Assembly: GCA_002914845.1 (NCBI GenBank)
Contig: JXTC01000127.1
Location: 310,107-374,106 of the forward strand
Origin: Trema orientale
Taxonomy: Eukaryota; Streptophyta; Magnoliopsida; Rosales; Cannabaceae
Reading direction: 5' to 3'
Length of the DNA stretch: 64,000 bases
A program made the position numbers and the translations under genes. Of this stretch, positions 45,622 through 58,012 are shown piece after piece; position 1 is the stretch's first letter; each line of letters starts with the position of its first letter. Below the pieces are notes generated by a model, which worked only from the letters and a program-made list of their open reading frames with translations, was not told the origin of the DNA and did not search any database.

Positions 45622-46370
45622 GTGATGAAGCAAACATTAGTGAATATTTCTCTACCGGTTGAAGATCATATTTTTCCTGTTGAAGAAGAATATGTGGCTT
45701 CTGTCCCTATACATTCCGCTTTTCTGGTTGACGATGATCCAAATGATAATACACATATATGGGAATTTGAAGACAAAAAAAATAATAAAGAATGTCTAGA
45801 TGCTTTAGATGATGGTGTTCGATTGAGGAAAATTTACAAGGGTAAAAAAGAGCTTAAAAAGGAGTTAAGTTTTCTTACTATAAGAAAACATTTTCAATTT
45901 AAAGTGAAAAAATCAACAAAAAAGATACTGGTTGATACATGTTTGGATGCTCAATGCAAATGGAGAGTTTGAGGAATTAAGGTTAGACGAACTGATTTGT
46001 TTATGATCACTAAGTATATTAGAAAGCACACTTGTTCATTAGACATTATGATTGGTGACCATCGTCAAGCAACTAGTTGGATTGTGGGAGAGTGGATGAA
46101 GAAGCGGGTTCAAACAGAAAAAAGGGAGGATATAAGCCGTAGGGTATTGTATCAGATTTTCAGTTAGATATGGGGGCTAATATAAGTTATGAGAAAGCTT
46201 AGCGAACGAGAGAAAGAGAACCAATCTTGGCAGTATTGTTGACCTTGTCATTGATGATAAGAACCGGTTCAGATACTTATTTGTTACTTTGTATGCATCA
46301 ATTAAGGGTTGGATGCATTGTACACCAGTAATTGCTCTTGACAGAACTTTTTTAACAGCTAGATATGGTG
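45622..46370 (+). pseudogene. Mutator-like transposase, DNA-binding domain and catalytic-domain start
   Basis: The frame 45622-45972 ends in the MuDR DNA-binding domain (IYKGKKELKKELSFLTIRKH, FQFKVKKSTKKILVDTCLDA, QCKWRV) and continues past a stop with YIRKHTCSLDIMIGDHRQAT and SWIVGEWMKKRVQ. After frameshifts come NRFRYLFVTLYASIKGWMHC and PVIALDRTFLTARYGAL, the beginning of the MULE catalytic domain, with the first catalytic Asp in ALDRTFL. The sequence is cut exactly at 46371 by a CACTA terminus, and the rest of the transposase is not found in the window. Confidence 0.85.
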
Positions 46371-46640
46371 CACTATAATAAAATTAGATTTCATAGCATG
46401 CAAAGAATGCTATGAAAAGGTATTTCATAGCATTTTGGCGCATGTTAGGACAACCCCGTTATTGAAAGTCCCCTCATTTCACAACGTTTTTTAAGTGTTA
46501 TATAGTATGCTATGAAAAACTCTTCCATAACCTTTTTAAACTGCTATACGAACTCTTTAATAGCATTCATTGAAAGCTATAAAATTGCTTTCATTTAAGT
46601 GTGATCTAGTATTTTTATAGCTTTCTTTGCCTACTGTAAA
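46371..46640 (+). mobile_element. Terminus of a second CACTA family inserted in the MULE
   Basis: Starts CACTATAATAAAATTAG directly after MULE coding sequence, followed by subterminal repeats TTTCATAGCAT / ATGCTATGAAA. The first pair is a perfect 11-bp inverted repeat at 46389-46399 and 46407-46417; more copies are at 46423, 46510 and 46565. This differs from the GACGTC array of the 26-38 kb CACTA, so it is another family. Its opposite end was not found. Confidence 0.65.
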
Positions 46641-49600
46641 ATTACTTTTATAGCTTTTTTATATTGTTGTTTTGTATTCAATTAGTGCATTTATCTAATA
46701 CTTTCATATATAGATATGTGTGTAATATTCTATCAGATGAATTTTAGTAGCATTTACATAATACTTTAAATGAGGCAATTCACAAATTCTTATAAAGTAC
46801 CTTTATATAATAAATACGAGATTAATACAATATTCTAATTAATAAAGAGAGTTACATATTGTTGTTTCATGTTATTATATATAACTAAAATGGTGGGTAA
46901 AAATATTGTACTAACAATAGTGACTTGATGTGACGTTTTTTTGTTTGTTTGTTTTTTTTAATTTGTGATTTCCTGAAATTGGCCTTATATGCTAGCTTTG
47001 TATATGGGGTTAGATGTGGTCTTTTTTATTCATTTCATTAAATGTGAGTATGTGACAAAATTACCTCTTTTTATTGGCTTTAGTTCAAGAATGGATTTCG
47101 GGTTCTTTTGGTCATTTGGCTGAGTGGCTTTATGGATTCTGAGTTGAATCTGATTACACCTATTTTCTCTCTTGCTCTTTAGTCTCCGTGATTTGTTCTT
47201 CTCTCTCTCCTCTTTGTACTGTTCATCTTCCTCTCTCTCACTCTAGATTGTTCTTCTCTCTGATTTTTTTTTTGTTTTTATTTTTGAAACGCAACTCCTC
47301 TCTTTTCTCTTGGTTTCAGTGGTTGGGGTTTTTTTTTTTTTATCGTCTCCTCTCTGATTTTTTATTTAGTGATTTTGACTTGGCTAATTGGGTTTGAATC
47401 GTGCTATGTTCTCTGGTAGTCTTCTCTTTGATTCTGGTATTTTCTTTTACCCGAATATTTTTTTCTAATTTTTTTGTTTGATATTTGTTGTTTTTCTGGG
47501 ATATTTTTGTGCTAATCATGATTTGTACTTTTCTTTTAGATAATCTGTCATTTAGCATTTATGATCTTAGATGCATTATTTAGTACTTCTGTTTTATAGA
47601 AATATTAGTGTTTTTTTATAACAATGTCTACGGAATTATTTGTTGTTTATTTTTATGTTTTTTTTTTTTTTGTTGATATTTGTTGTCTTTTTAAGATATT
47701 TTTATGCTAATTATAATTTGTACTTCTCCTTTCGATGATCTGTTATTTAGTATTTATGAGGTGAGATTTTTTGTTTAATGCTATGATGATATTTCTTTAA
47801 TATTTATATTCATGAAGAAAAAAAAAAGGTATAAAAGTGAAAATTCTTTGTTTTGTAAGTTGGCAAATATATGTATATATATATTTTAAAAATACTCATT
47901 TTTTTATTAAGTGTTAGTTTTATCTATTGCCATATTCTAGATTTTTTCTTTTGTAATACTTTTTCTAATTTTTTTTACTACTTTTTGACTACATATACTG
48001 AGATTATTTACCTACTTTGTACATTTTGCTTATTTTTATCTTACCCCTTGCTTAGATTTCACTGAGTTCATTACTTCCTTCTTTAAATGCATTTACTATC
48101 CCTTTACCTCCCATTTTAGTCTCCATATAATCTGTTTATTCTTGGTATTACTTTAAAGGGTTGTTTCTTGGAACTGCTTGAAGTACGACAGATATTTATT
48201 ATCTCTGAAAATGTTTTATTCAGTTGTATTTTTGTTTCTGAATTTGGTCAGATTTTATTGTGTTGTTAATTATTATATATTGTTACAACAATTATTGCTC
48301 TGTTTCTGTTATTAGTTCCGAATGTAGTCAGACTTTCTTTTGTTATTCATTAATGTGAGCTTCTTAAATATTTTGTTTTTTTTTTCATTTTTATGTTAGA
48401 AATTGAAAAATATTTCTATGTTTTATACAGAAAACAATAATTCTTATTGTTTTTATTTTAGTTTTTCCCCCCCCTTAAAAAAAAGCAGGTGTCTCTTATG
48501 TCTTTGTCCTTATAATATTTTCTGTTGTATATGTATGATTGTGATTTTTTGTTGTTTTTACTATGATTCTTTGTGATCTAATCAAACTGATTTTTTGTAT
48601 TGAAGGAATCTATCCAGATTTTTTTTTCTTCTTTTGATTATCTTTTTATGTTTTAAATAATTCTTTGGGTTATTAGTTATATGATGAAATTAGTCTTTCA
48701 TTTTGGACTTAGTTGAGGGATCGGCTTTAGTTTTTTTATTGTTTAAATAATTCGCTTCTTTAGATTCTTTGTTAGACACAGTTTTAATCATTCTGTACTT
48801 TTTTTTTTCAATTTGTTCTTTTGTTTTTCCTTTGTTCTAACTTTATATTTTTCTTTTTATTTTCTCGATGTCTTCTTAATAATTTTCTTATAATCCTTCA
48901 TATAATTGGCAATGATGATTATAAATTTTTTTCATATGGATTAATATATTTGCTACCCAAAAATTGGCGTCTATATTGGCTTCAAAGTTTTTCTGTTAAG
49001 AAGATATATTGAATAATATGGATTTCTGATTTTTTTTTGAAAAATCAAAGATTGAGATTTTTAAAAGAAGATGTGTTTAAGAGGAAAGTCTTTTTTTTTT
49101 CCCCTGTCATTCTATTATGTTTTTACGGTTAATTTTTGGTTTACTACATTCCTTTTTTTTTTTTATCTTTTACGCAATTTTATTTTAAAATTTTTTTTAC
49201 TGTTTTTATTAACCCTCAATTTTTTAGCCTTACTGACCTAGTAGTTTTTTGGGTAGCCTTACATTATACTCCTATGATTTTATTTCTGATATTTGACTTA
49301 TATGATTTATATGGCAGATTTTTATAGTTAGTGATAATATTTTGGATATTTATATGATTGTCAGAAATAGCTGTTTCTCATACTTTAAAACAGTTTATTT
49401 CTTAGATAGTTAAATAAGCATTTGAAAATACATTGTCCTTCAAATCTACCATATATTGATAGTATTATCATATATTTGAGTCAAGTTTTATTTAAATACA
49501 TATATAAATATATATATATATTATACAGTAATAACAATGACAAAAAGATCAATTCTATTTGATTTATAGTGACTAGTACTCTTTTTATCGATAAAGAAAG

Positions 49601-50734
49601 AGATAGAGATTTTCTTACGGAAAAAGAAGATATTGTAGTTGATTTTATTGTAATATTATTCAATAAATTCTATTGTATATTTGATTTAGTTGTATTATAT
49701 GTTCATATTTTGTATATTTAATTTTAAGGACTTTTAACTTTGTATCTAATAAATACTATATTCAATATATGGTTTTGATAACTTACTTATTGTGGACGTG
49801 ATCTAATTATCATCATTCTGACAAATATAATAGATATATAATTAAGTAGAATAAATTGTACACTAAAATATATGTATATACATGAAAATTATAATTTGGA
49901 TTTTATATGTAATTGAATTAATGTCTAAGATTTTGTTTTGACAACATGTATATATATGTATTATAGTTCTACTTTTAATTGCGATAAATTAAATTAACAA
50001 AATTTAAAGTGTAGTTAGTTAGAATAATCTGTAAAGAAAGTGAACTTTTTTACCAACTGTGATTAGGTTAGTTTTAAAATTCTTTTATTAGATTCATGTA
50101 TTAAGCATAAAATGTTAAGATTATATTTTTATTACGTAGAAGATAAATACATTTACATCCTCTTTTCAAAAAAGAAAAGAAATACAGAACATAAAGGTTA
50201 GCAATTAAAATAGTACATTTAAAATATTAGAATGAAAAATAGATATTTATAATAACTATGATTAGATGAACAGAAATTTTTTATGTCATATACACTATGC
50301 ATAAAATTTTGAAATTAAATTTAATTATATGAAATATAGAAAAATTTATAGATTTTTAAAAAACTTAAAAAAAAATAAGAATACTTAAAACTTTCCTTGC
50401 ATAAATGAATTTTTTCAAAAAGAAAAAATATATAAAAATCAGTTATACGGCAATGAAAAAAGATTAGAAAATTAAAATGTACGTAAGGCGCATAAGTAAA
50501 ACGTAAAGTTATTAATATATGGAAAAGATATAAAAACATTATTAATAACAAAAAATAGAAAATAAAAATTCATGTACCTTTTTAATTAATAAAAAAAATA
50601 AAAGGATCCAAGAAAGAAAAGGACTTCAAATCTGAAATGAAAAAAAAAGGAATAAAAGGACTTCAAATCTATGTTATATACTAACAAACAATCACAGATA
50701 ACTAAAACTATTATATGCCAAATAAAAATACATG
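46641..50734 (+). other. T-rich non-coding region, possible CACTA leader and intron
   Basis: 46.9-49.4 kb is strongly T-rich on the plus strand with poly-T tracts. 47160-47400 is CT-rich and resembles a 5' UTR. By analogy with 29.4-30.95 kb in the first CACTA, this may be leader and first intron of the element beginning at 46371. No supported coding frame; ORFs here are low-complexity artefacts. 49.7-50.7 kb is AT-rich without features. Confidence 0.4.
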
Positions 50735-51800
50735 CTTTGAGGCAAATTCTTGTCCAGTATATGGTGAGTCACGATGGAAGCTTAAAAGTTATTCTAAAGA
50801 GGTTAGGAATGGAATCCCTACAAAAGTATTATAGTATATTCCTCTAATTCCTCTAATTCCTCGGTTTATCTGTCTATTCCGAAATCATGAGCATGCTAAC
50901 GATTTAACTTGGCATGCTAATGAGAGGATAGAAAATGGAAAATTTCGACATCCAGCCGATTCACCAGCTTAGAAGACACCTACTTAATTTTGGAAGTGAT
51001 CCAAGAAATCTTCGTCTTGACCTCTCTACCAATAGGATTAATCTTTTCACTTCTCTTAGTAGTAAGTATAGTTGTTGGCTTGTGATGTTTGTCATATACA
51101 ATCTTCCTCCTTGGTTGTATATGAAAAGAAAATTTATACTTTTTACAATGTTAATATCAGGACCTAGATAACCTGGTAATGACATTGATGTGTACTTAGT
51201 CCTATTAACTGATGATTTGAAGACATTGTAGAATGATGGTGTTAAAACTTATGATACCTATAAAGAAGAAGAATTCACTCTTAAGGCTGTGTTATTATAG
51301 ATAATCAATGAATTTCCTGCATATGAAAATTTATCAGGATATTCTGTTATAGGATATAAAGCTTGCCCTATTTGTGATGAGAATACAAATTGCCAGTTCT
51401 TAAGATATGGCAAAAAAGTTGTATATATGGGTGGTCACAAGAAGTTTTTACTATATAGTGAACATGTATATAGAACTTGGAAAAAAAGCTTTTCATGGCT
51501 CCCAAGAGTTTGATATGGCACCAAAACCTTTGACAGGGAGAGAGATATTGGAAAAAGTTTCAAAACTTGAATTTAGACTTGGAAAAGTAAAAATAGCCTC
51601 AAGCAAGAAAAAAAGAAAACAACGTAGTAATGTAACAGTTGTGAAAGCGCCTAAGGGTTGCTGGAAGAAGAGATCAATATTTTTTGAATTAGAATATTGG
51701 CAATATTTACTTGTGAAACATAACTTGGATGTCATGCATATTGAAAAGAATGTATGTGATAGTATAGCTGGGACATTATTAAGTATTCCTAGATAGAATA
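50735..51800 (+). pseudogene. Second copy of CACTA Transposase_21 core
   Basis: Closely matches 31569-32640 on the same strand. Recognisable pieces are ANSCPVYGES, LRLDLSTNRINLFTSLSSKY and SCWLVMFVIYNLPPWLYMKR, then the block 51407-51796 (FHGSQEFDMAPKPLTGREIL, KCWKK-like stretch, HNLDVMHIEKNVCDSIAGTL), which is better preserved than in copy 1. It starts abruptly in mid-domain at 50735. It shares the TAG at 50832 with copy 1 but has private stops too (51298, where copy 1 has TGG). The 182-codon antisense frame over 51493-52041 is a shadow. Confidence 0.85.
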
Positions 51801-53225
51801 AGGACGAGATTGGCGCTTGCATAGATCTTATTGATATGGGTATTCGCAATGATTTGCTGCCTATTGCAATTTGATCAATACTACCCAAAAATATTCGATA
51901 CGTGATCAGGAGATTATATTTCTTTTTTAATTCTATATGTTGTAAGGTGGTTAATGTATCCAAGCTGGATGAATTACAAAGAGATGTTGTTGTAACTTTG
52001 TACATACTTGAATAATATTTTCCTCCAGCATTTTTTGACATAATGATACAACTTATTGTCCATTTGGTGAGAGAATTTAAACTATGTGGTCCTGTTTTTT
52101 TCCATGGATGTACCCCTTTGAGAGAAAGATGAAATTTTTTTAAGGTTATGTTAGAAATCGAAGTCGGTCAGAAGCATGTATTATAGAATATTATATTGCA
52201 GAAAAAGCTATTAAGTTTTATTTGGAATACTTGTTGAAAATAGCAGCAATCAGAATCCCTTGTGTTGGTCAAAATGTGAATGCTAATAGAGGCATAAGTG
52301 GTGATATTATTTGTACAGTCAATCGTGAATAGTTAGACCAAGTGCATCGTAATATCTTGCAAAATATAGTAGAAGGGCAACCTTTTATCGAGTAAGTTAT
52401 GCTATTAATGACAACGAAATTAAGTGGATGTAAATTTTCTTATTCTTAATAATATTAATAGTTGGGTGTATTTATAAAGAAAACATATCAATTGGATAAA
52501 GACAAATTTCTTAACTAAATAAAAAATGAGAGAAATGGATCCATGATGAGTACCATCGTAGTTTTATCACATGGTTACGGCAATAGGTAAATAAAAATGT
52601 CTTTAGATTTATTTGATTCATTTTGCCCTTAGATAAATGTTTCTACTCTTAGTTGACATTTCTATTTTTTTGTATAATAGATGGTGGTGGAAATGAACAA
52701 GACAACACATAATGTATCTGATACATTAAAATGGATATCACGTGGACTTTCATTAGATGTAATTAAGTATTCTTCCTATCAAATTAGTGGTATTTGGTTT
52801 AGCACTAGGGACCGCGATAACATAAGAACTACACAGAATAGTGGTGTAAGTATAATCACCAAGATCATACATTTTTCAAGTGCTAAAGATAAAAATCCGA
52901 TTGAGAGTGATATGATCTATTATGGGATTATCAAAGAAATTTGGGAAATAGATTATGATGCATTTCAATTGCCTGTATTTATGTGTGATTAGGTGGAGAG
53001 TAATAATAGAGTTAGGATGCATGAGGTTAGGTTCACTTTATTAGATTTAAACTGAATTGGTCACAAGGAAGATCCATTTATAATGGTAACACAAGCCAAA
53101 CAAGTATCTTACATCAATGACCCACTTGATGCTTGATGGTCATTTGTTCTTGTAAATAAAATAAAGGAATATCACACAGCAGAAGTAGATGACGATGACA
53201 ATGAAGCACTTGTCTCACCTGAAAT
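51801..53225 (+). pseudogene. Second copy of CACTA DUF4218/DUF4216 regions
   Basis: Matches 32641-34262. About 206 bp of DUF4218 are deleted at 51853 (copy 1 32691-32896). The DUF4216 frame 52681-52992 is open for 103 codons (TLKWISRGLSLDVIKYSSYQ, YYGIIKEIWEIDYDAFQLP) and ends at the same Trp-to-stop TAG (52990). The Arg-to-stop TGA at 53053 and the TAG at 52330 are also shared. The copy ends at 53225 where it meets an LTR fragment of the minus-strand Athila-type element. Confidence 0.85.
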
Positions 53226-53324
53226 GTGCATCGAAAATAACAAATCGAATAAAAAGATCTCAAAGACGAGCCATTCTTAAGCTCGAAATTAGGTTAAAAC
53301 TAAGTGTTAAATACACTTAACAAA
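53226..53324 (-). mobile_element. Truncated 3' LTR of Athila-type element C
   Basis: About 100 bp matching 59504-59605, the first bases of the right LTR, on the minus strand (GAGCTTAAGAATGGCTCGTC against GAGCTTAAGAATTGCTCGTC). The rest of this LTR is gone and the breakpoint is fused to CACTA sequence. Confidence 0.75.
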
Positions 53325-53458
53325 CTCCTTCAAACTTAAGCTTTTGAATGAAGTCAATCTTGACTCAACACGCTCTTAAAGATACATAATTCAGAGGAAA
53401 CTTAAAGTATCACAATAGTTTTGAATTTCAATTCTAGTAGTAACTTGGCTCTATTTTC

Positions 53459-53496
<38 letters not shown>

Positions 53497-54756
53497 GTTG
53501 CTTATATTTAACTCTTCATACTCGGATCGCTTTATGCAGACTTAGGATACACACTCAGAGTTGTCTCAGTAAAAGTGAAGCAGTCATCTTATAAGCCTAC
53601 TTTTCATGCTAATCTCAACTATTATAGAATAACACTAAATCAAAAATTAATAGGTCTTAAATTGGCTTTTAATACAAGGCCTGGGTATGGGTAGATAGAA
53701 TAGTAATCATTTAGGCTTATTCACATCATGAATGCCCTTTTTGCTCAGTGAATATAATTCTCTCAAGCATATCATAACAATTTCTCCCAAACTTAATTTT
53801 TGACCATTTTCATATTTTCGTTCTCTAACCCTTTTATTTAATCAGAAAATCCATTTAATAACTGCATAATACAAACTTTTTTTTTGAATAATCAACTACC
53901 AAATTAAAGTAGCCAAACTTCTTCCTTCAAAAAGACTTCCCCTCTTTATTCTTCATAAACCGCTCACACTTCACCAAAAGTTCATAATTCACTTTCATGC
54001 ATCTACGGTATGAAGGGAGGTAGTTTGAGAAATTATTTAACGATAAGAAGAGTTCATGGGGGCTTACACAATGAAAAGGTTGAGGAATTGGCTCAACGTG
54101 AGGGACTACGGATATTTCATTTAACGAGTAGGTTCGAAAGGCTCAACGGGTCCAAAATAGCCTATATCATTTCTTCGATTTTCATGCTACCTAGGATTTC
54201 GCCTCGATTGACAATTAAACAAGTTCTAAGATGACATGAGACTAAATTTTTTTATAAGCCATATATATAAAACTACTCTAAGCAATTCAAGGCTAAATGC
54301 TCACAACTATATGCAAAATGTTTCCAAGAGTTATTTACAAAACAAAACCACAAAAGATTTAAGCACACAAACAGTCATGATACTAAATATTTCTAAAGAG
54401 GTATTTCATACATACTCTCAATCATATCATCGATAGTTAACCTCAATCAGAAGATCAAAACAACACACATTTATACAACCAAACAAAAAATAAACAAATA
54501 CTAAAAAAAAAAATAAATAAATAAAGAGAAATAGTCTAAAAGTTTAACCAATTAATACACTCTCGAAGACAAAGTAGATAAGCACTAGAAAAATTCCATT
54601 AAACTTAATGCGTGCATTGTCCTTATTGCACTAAACATGAAATAATAAGGAGTAAGTACTTATTTGAATGGGGGCTACTTAGTCGGTCTCCAATGTGGGG
54701 TGGTTGCCAAGATGGTCACTCTCAGCTGATGGTGATGGTGGGGACAGTGGCTGAAA
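53325..54756 (-). other. 3' non-coding region of element C
   Basis: Long untranslated region between integrase and 3' LTR, as usual in Athila-type elements. Contains a (GT)n microsatellite at 53462-53492. No supported gene; plus frames at 54010-54436 are chance. Confidence 0.5.
53462..53492. repeat. (GT)n microsatellite
   Basis: About 15 GT units. Confidence 0.95.
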
Positions 54757-54985
54757 ATGGCAATTTTTTTTAGGCAGTGGCGCCGTGGCACCAAAAGTGG
54801 CGTTGCAGTGCCATTGCCTGGAATTCATTTTTTTCTTGCTCCTGGTAGCGCCGCGGTGCCAATTACGGCGCTACTGCGCTACCACCTGGGCAACTTGCAA
54901 AATTTGGGCCATAAATGGTACTGCGGTACCAACTCTCTATTTGTAACACTCCAGAGTGGCACCGTAGCACCAATTTCAGCTCCTA
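54757..54985. repeat. Array of GC-rich palindromic motifs, internal
   Basis: Repeated 14-bp near-palindromes of the form GGCRCYGYRGYGCC: TGGCGCCGTGGCACC, GGCGTTGCAGTGCC, AGCGCCGCGGTGCC, GGTACTGCGGTACC, GGCACCGTAGCACC. They are spaced 20-60 bp apart in otherwise AT-rich sequence. The same motif family fills part of the right LTR (59045-59345). Confidence 0.8.
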
Positions 54986-55178
54986 AGGTGTCAAAATAAT
55001 AGCAATTCATTAATTTTTCTGCAATTAAGCCCCACTACCTACACCTTCATTACTTTGTCTTCAACATAGTCTCAACATAAGAACTTTAAAACATGCTTTC
55101 CTCTTTATTAACTTCATAAGTTTGGGTTACATTCCAAGAAGTGCTTGTTTAACATTCCTGACTTGATATTGCCACTTC

Positions 55179-55575
55179 TCATTGAGGATTGGTTAAGGCA
55201 ATAGATGATTTAGCTCTATCAAGCTCTCCTCCCAAGTATTCATTAAGCCTTTGAACATTCATCTTGACTCTTCTAGTTGGGCTCCCATTTTCCATCTTAA
55301 TTGCACCATATGGAGATACATTAGTCTCTTTAAATGGCCCCCACCAACTTAACTTAAGCTTGCCCAGGAAGAGTTTCAAGCGAGACAAACCAAGTACATC
55401 CTTTGGTCCCGGCTCAAAATGATGATCACCATACCTCTTCTTCTTTGTACCCCACTTTTTAATATCCTTTTTGTATGGCTTGTAGTGGCTAGATGAAGAG
55501 AGTGAAGACTCTATGATTTCAACTGGGGGATTAGGGCTAGAAGAATGTTGTGGGACTTCAAGAACATTAGTGTTC
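55179..55575 (-). pseudogene. pol: Integrase C-terminal tail (element C)
   Basis: Open block 55388-55179 (SRLKLFLGKLKLSWWGPFKE, SPYGAIKMEN, VQRLNEYLGGEL) is the C-terminal end of an Athila-lineage integrase (the RLKLFPGKLxSRWxGPF motif). Upstream, at 55575-55390, the frame reads through a lysine-rich stretch (HYKPYKKDIKKWGTKKKRYG). It follows protease directly: RT, RNase H and the integrase core are absent. That could be a single large deletion or a non-autonomous Gag-PR element that kept only this tail. Confidence 0.7.
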
Positions 55576-55577
55576 CC

Positions 55578-56300
55578 TTAAGTCTTCTTTGCCTCTACAT
55601 CAAAGGGATGAATGACAGAGGCCTTATGAATGATCAATGGAGCTTCTTTCAATGAATTGTCCTCAATGCTCTCTTTCACCAAATCCACTCTATAACAGTC
55701 ATCGGAATTGCTAGGAGAATCCACCTCCTTGAATACATTGAAGTATATCACTTGGTCCTCTACCCTCATAGTGAGTTCTCCTTTATATACATCAATGACC
55801 CTCCTCTCGGTTACTAAGAACGGTTTTCTAAGGATAATTAGAAGATTTTCATCTTCCTCCATATCAAGAACAATGAAGTCAGCTGGGAAAAATAACTTGT
55901 CCATCTTCATAAGAACATTTTCAATGATTCTCCTTGGATACTTGATAGACCTATCTGCAAATTAGAGCATTATCATAGCTGGTCTTGCTTTATCCAAACC
56001 AAGTTTTCGAAAAATAGAAAATGGCATTAAATTGATACTAGCTCCCAAATCACACAAGGCCTTACTGAAGAACCCATCACCAATAGTGCAAGGAATGTTG
56101 AAGCTTCCCGGATCCTCGAGCTTAGGAGGAAGATTATTTTGAAGAATAGCACTACACTCCTCCGTGAGAGCGACGGTCTCAAATTCCCCCAGTGTCCTTT
56201 TCTTGGAAAGGATCTCCTGCATGAAGTTTACATAACTAGGCATTTGCTCAAGTACCTCGGCAAAGAGAATGTTGATATGCGGCTGCTTAAGCACTTCCAA
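55578..56300 (-). pseudogene. pol: Aspartic protease (element C)
   Basis: From 56300: EVLKQPHINILFAEVLEQMP, LEDPGSFNIPCTIGDGFFSK, then the catalytic loop ALCDLGASINLMP (near 56057-56020) and FRKLGLDKARPAMIML. One stop at 55962-55964 follows, then ADRSIKYPRRIIENVLMKMD, FPADFIVLDMEEDENLLIIL and ELTMRVEDQVIYF. The active-site D-L-G-A-S is intact, unlike element B. Only one stop divides the domain. It processes the Gag-Pol precursor in active relatives. Confidence 0.85.
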
Positions 56301-56342
56301 GAACTTAGAGAATTGTTAATTAAGCTTCTTCTTTTGAAAGTG

Positions 56343-57910
56343 TTAAGGGAAAGTCAATGGTGGGTTGTAGAGACATGGTTTTGGCAGTGATGTTGATGGA
56401 CTTTCAACGCTCACCTCTTCAATAGGCTTCTCTTCCTCATTCTTTTTAGCTTGCTCTTCCTCGACAACTTCTTCAATAATTGGCTTAGTTGGAAAAATGG
56501 GCTTCTCAACAGTTTTCAATAACTCTTTCCCACTTCTCAATGTAATAGCATTATAATACTCCTTACCCTCATTTCTTAGGTTCACTTTGGTATTACTAGG
56601 TAATGCTTCTTGAGACCGGTTGGTTATAGCATTAGCTAGTTGGCCAAGTTGTGTCTCCAAGGATCTCATGGTGGCCGCTTGATTTTAAAGGGTGGCTTCA
56701 TTCTTTATGATGTATTATATAAGAATTTCTTCCATAGATGGCTTCTTCTCTTGTGATAGTTGCTCTTGATTTTGAAATCCCTGATGTTGCATTGATCTTG
56801 CATTAGGATTCTGCCCTTGTTGACTCTGGTTACTCTAAGAGAAATTTGGATGATTTTTTCATCTCGGATTGTAAGAGTTAGAATATAGATTGTTGTATTA
56901 CTGTTGATTGTAGTTCCCCATGAAGTGAGCTGACTCCATATTCAAAGGGCAATAAAGACTCAAATGGTTGTCACTACATTGCTCACAAGTTCTAGCTGAG
57001 CTTTGCATTGTATGTACTTCATGGGCTGTCATAGAATCGAGTTTCTTGGTCATTAACTCCAAATTCTTGGTCAATACACTAACTTGAGCTATCAATGAAA
57101 AAATAACTTCTAACTTATTAATACTAGCAGCTCTCCTTGAATTGGCATACTTGGAAGGCCATTGATAGTTATTTGCCACTATTTTCTCTAATAACTCATA
57201 AGTGTGATCCGTTGATTTGCTCATCAATACACCATCAACTACCGTATCTACAATAGTCCTCAAATGACCCATTAATCTATTGTAGAACGTTTGAACAAAA
57301 AGTCACTTAGGTATCCCATAATATAGACATTTCCTCATTAACTCCTTATAGTGCTCCCAAGCCTCGTATAAGGATTCATTGTCAAATTGCATGAAGGAAG
57401 TGATGTCATTCCTCAACTTAGCAGTCTTGGCTAAAGGGAAGAACTTGGCAAGAATTTATGAGCTAAGTCATCCCAAGTAGTGATTGGTCCTGAGGGTAAA
57501 GCATTCAACTAACCCTTAGTCTTATCTCTTAAGGAGAATTGGAACAACCTCAAGCAAATGGCATCCTTGCTAACTCCGTTGTGCTTAAAAGTGTCGTATA
57601 TCTTCAGGAAGTTTATGATGTGTTGGTTAGGATTATCACTAGGCAAATCACTAAATTGGCACATGGCTTACACTATCTGAATGATTGTCAGCTTCAACTC
57701 AAGAATGCTAGCATTGATAGTCAGCCTCCGAATGCTAGGAATTGCAAAGGCCCTCAAAGATATAGCATTGTCTTGGTCTCCCATAGGTATTTGACGGTTG
57801 AGCCTTTGATTCCTATGTCTTCTAAGCTCCTTCAAAGTATGCTTAATCTCATGATCAGATGGAATGAAATTTGCACTCCTTATACGTCTCGTATAGTGAA
57901 ATTAAGCACC
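56343..57910 (-). pseudogene. gag: Gag (element C)
   Basis: Minus-strand order: Retrotrans_gag core near 57640-57450 with frameshifts (DNPNQHIINFLKIYDTFKHN, CLRLFQFSLRDKTKG, ALPSGPITTWDDLAHKFLP), then 57272-56898 with YELLEKIVANNYQWPSKYAN, a coiled segment, and the zinc knuckle CEQCSDNHLSLYCPLNMESA. After a Q-rich, broken stretch comes 56669-56343 (RSLETQLGQLANAITNRSQE, KEYYNAITLRSGKEL, a Glu-rich linker). Multiple stops and frameshifts. Same lineage as element A but clearly diverged. Confidence 0.85.
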
Positions 57911-57994
57911 TGAGATCCACAACAAGAACAAAAAAAGTTTGAATTAAATCTAAACCAATAGATATTAGTATTAACAAGTAGTACATTACCGTAC

Positions 57995-58012
57995 TCTACG
58001 ACAACAATGCCA
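57995..58012 (-). promoter_or_regulatory. Decayed tRNA-Asp primer-binding site (element C)
   Basis: On the minus strand TGGCATTGTTGTCGTAGA, against the intact TGGCGCCGTTGCCGGGGA seen in relatives. Most differences are transitions, consistent with methylated-cytosine decay. It fixes the inner edge of the right LTR. Confidence 0.7.

Noticed and set aside
45139..46370. Domesticated FAR1/FHY3-type host gene
   Set aside because: The DNA-binding domain is of MuDR type, the frame is broken, and it is cut by a CACTA terminus, so it is a transposon remnant.
49560..49575. Right end of the second CACTA at the TTTGATTTATAGTG sequence
   Set aside because: It only partly resembles the inverted terminus and has no subterminal repeats beside it.
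51493..52041. 182-codon minus-strand ORF, the longest in the window
   Set aside because: It is antisense to the second CACTA transposase copy, whose plus-strand homology is clear. The peptide matches no family I know.
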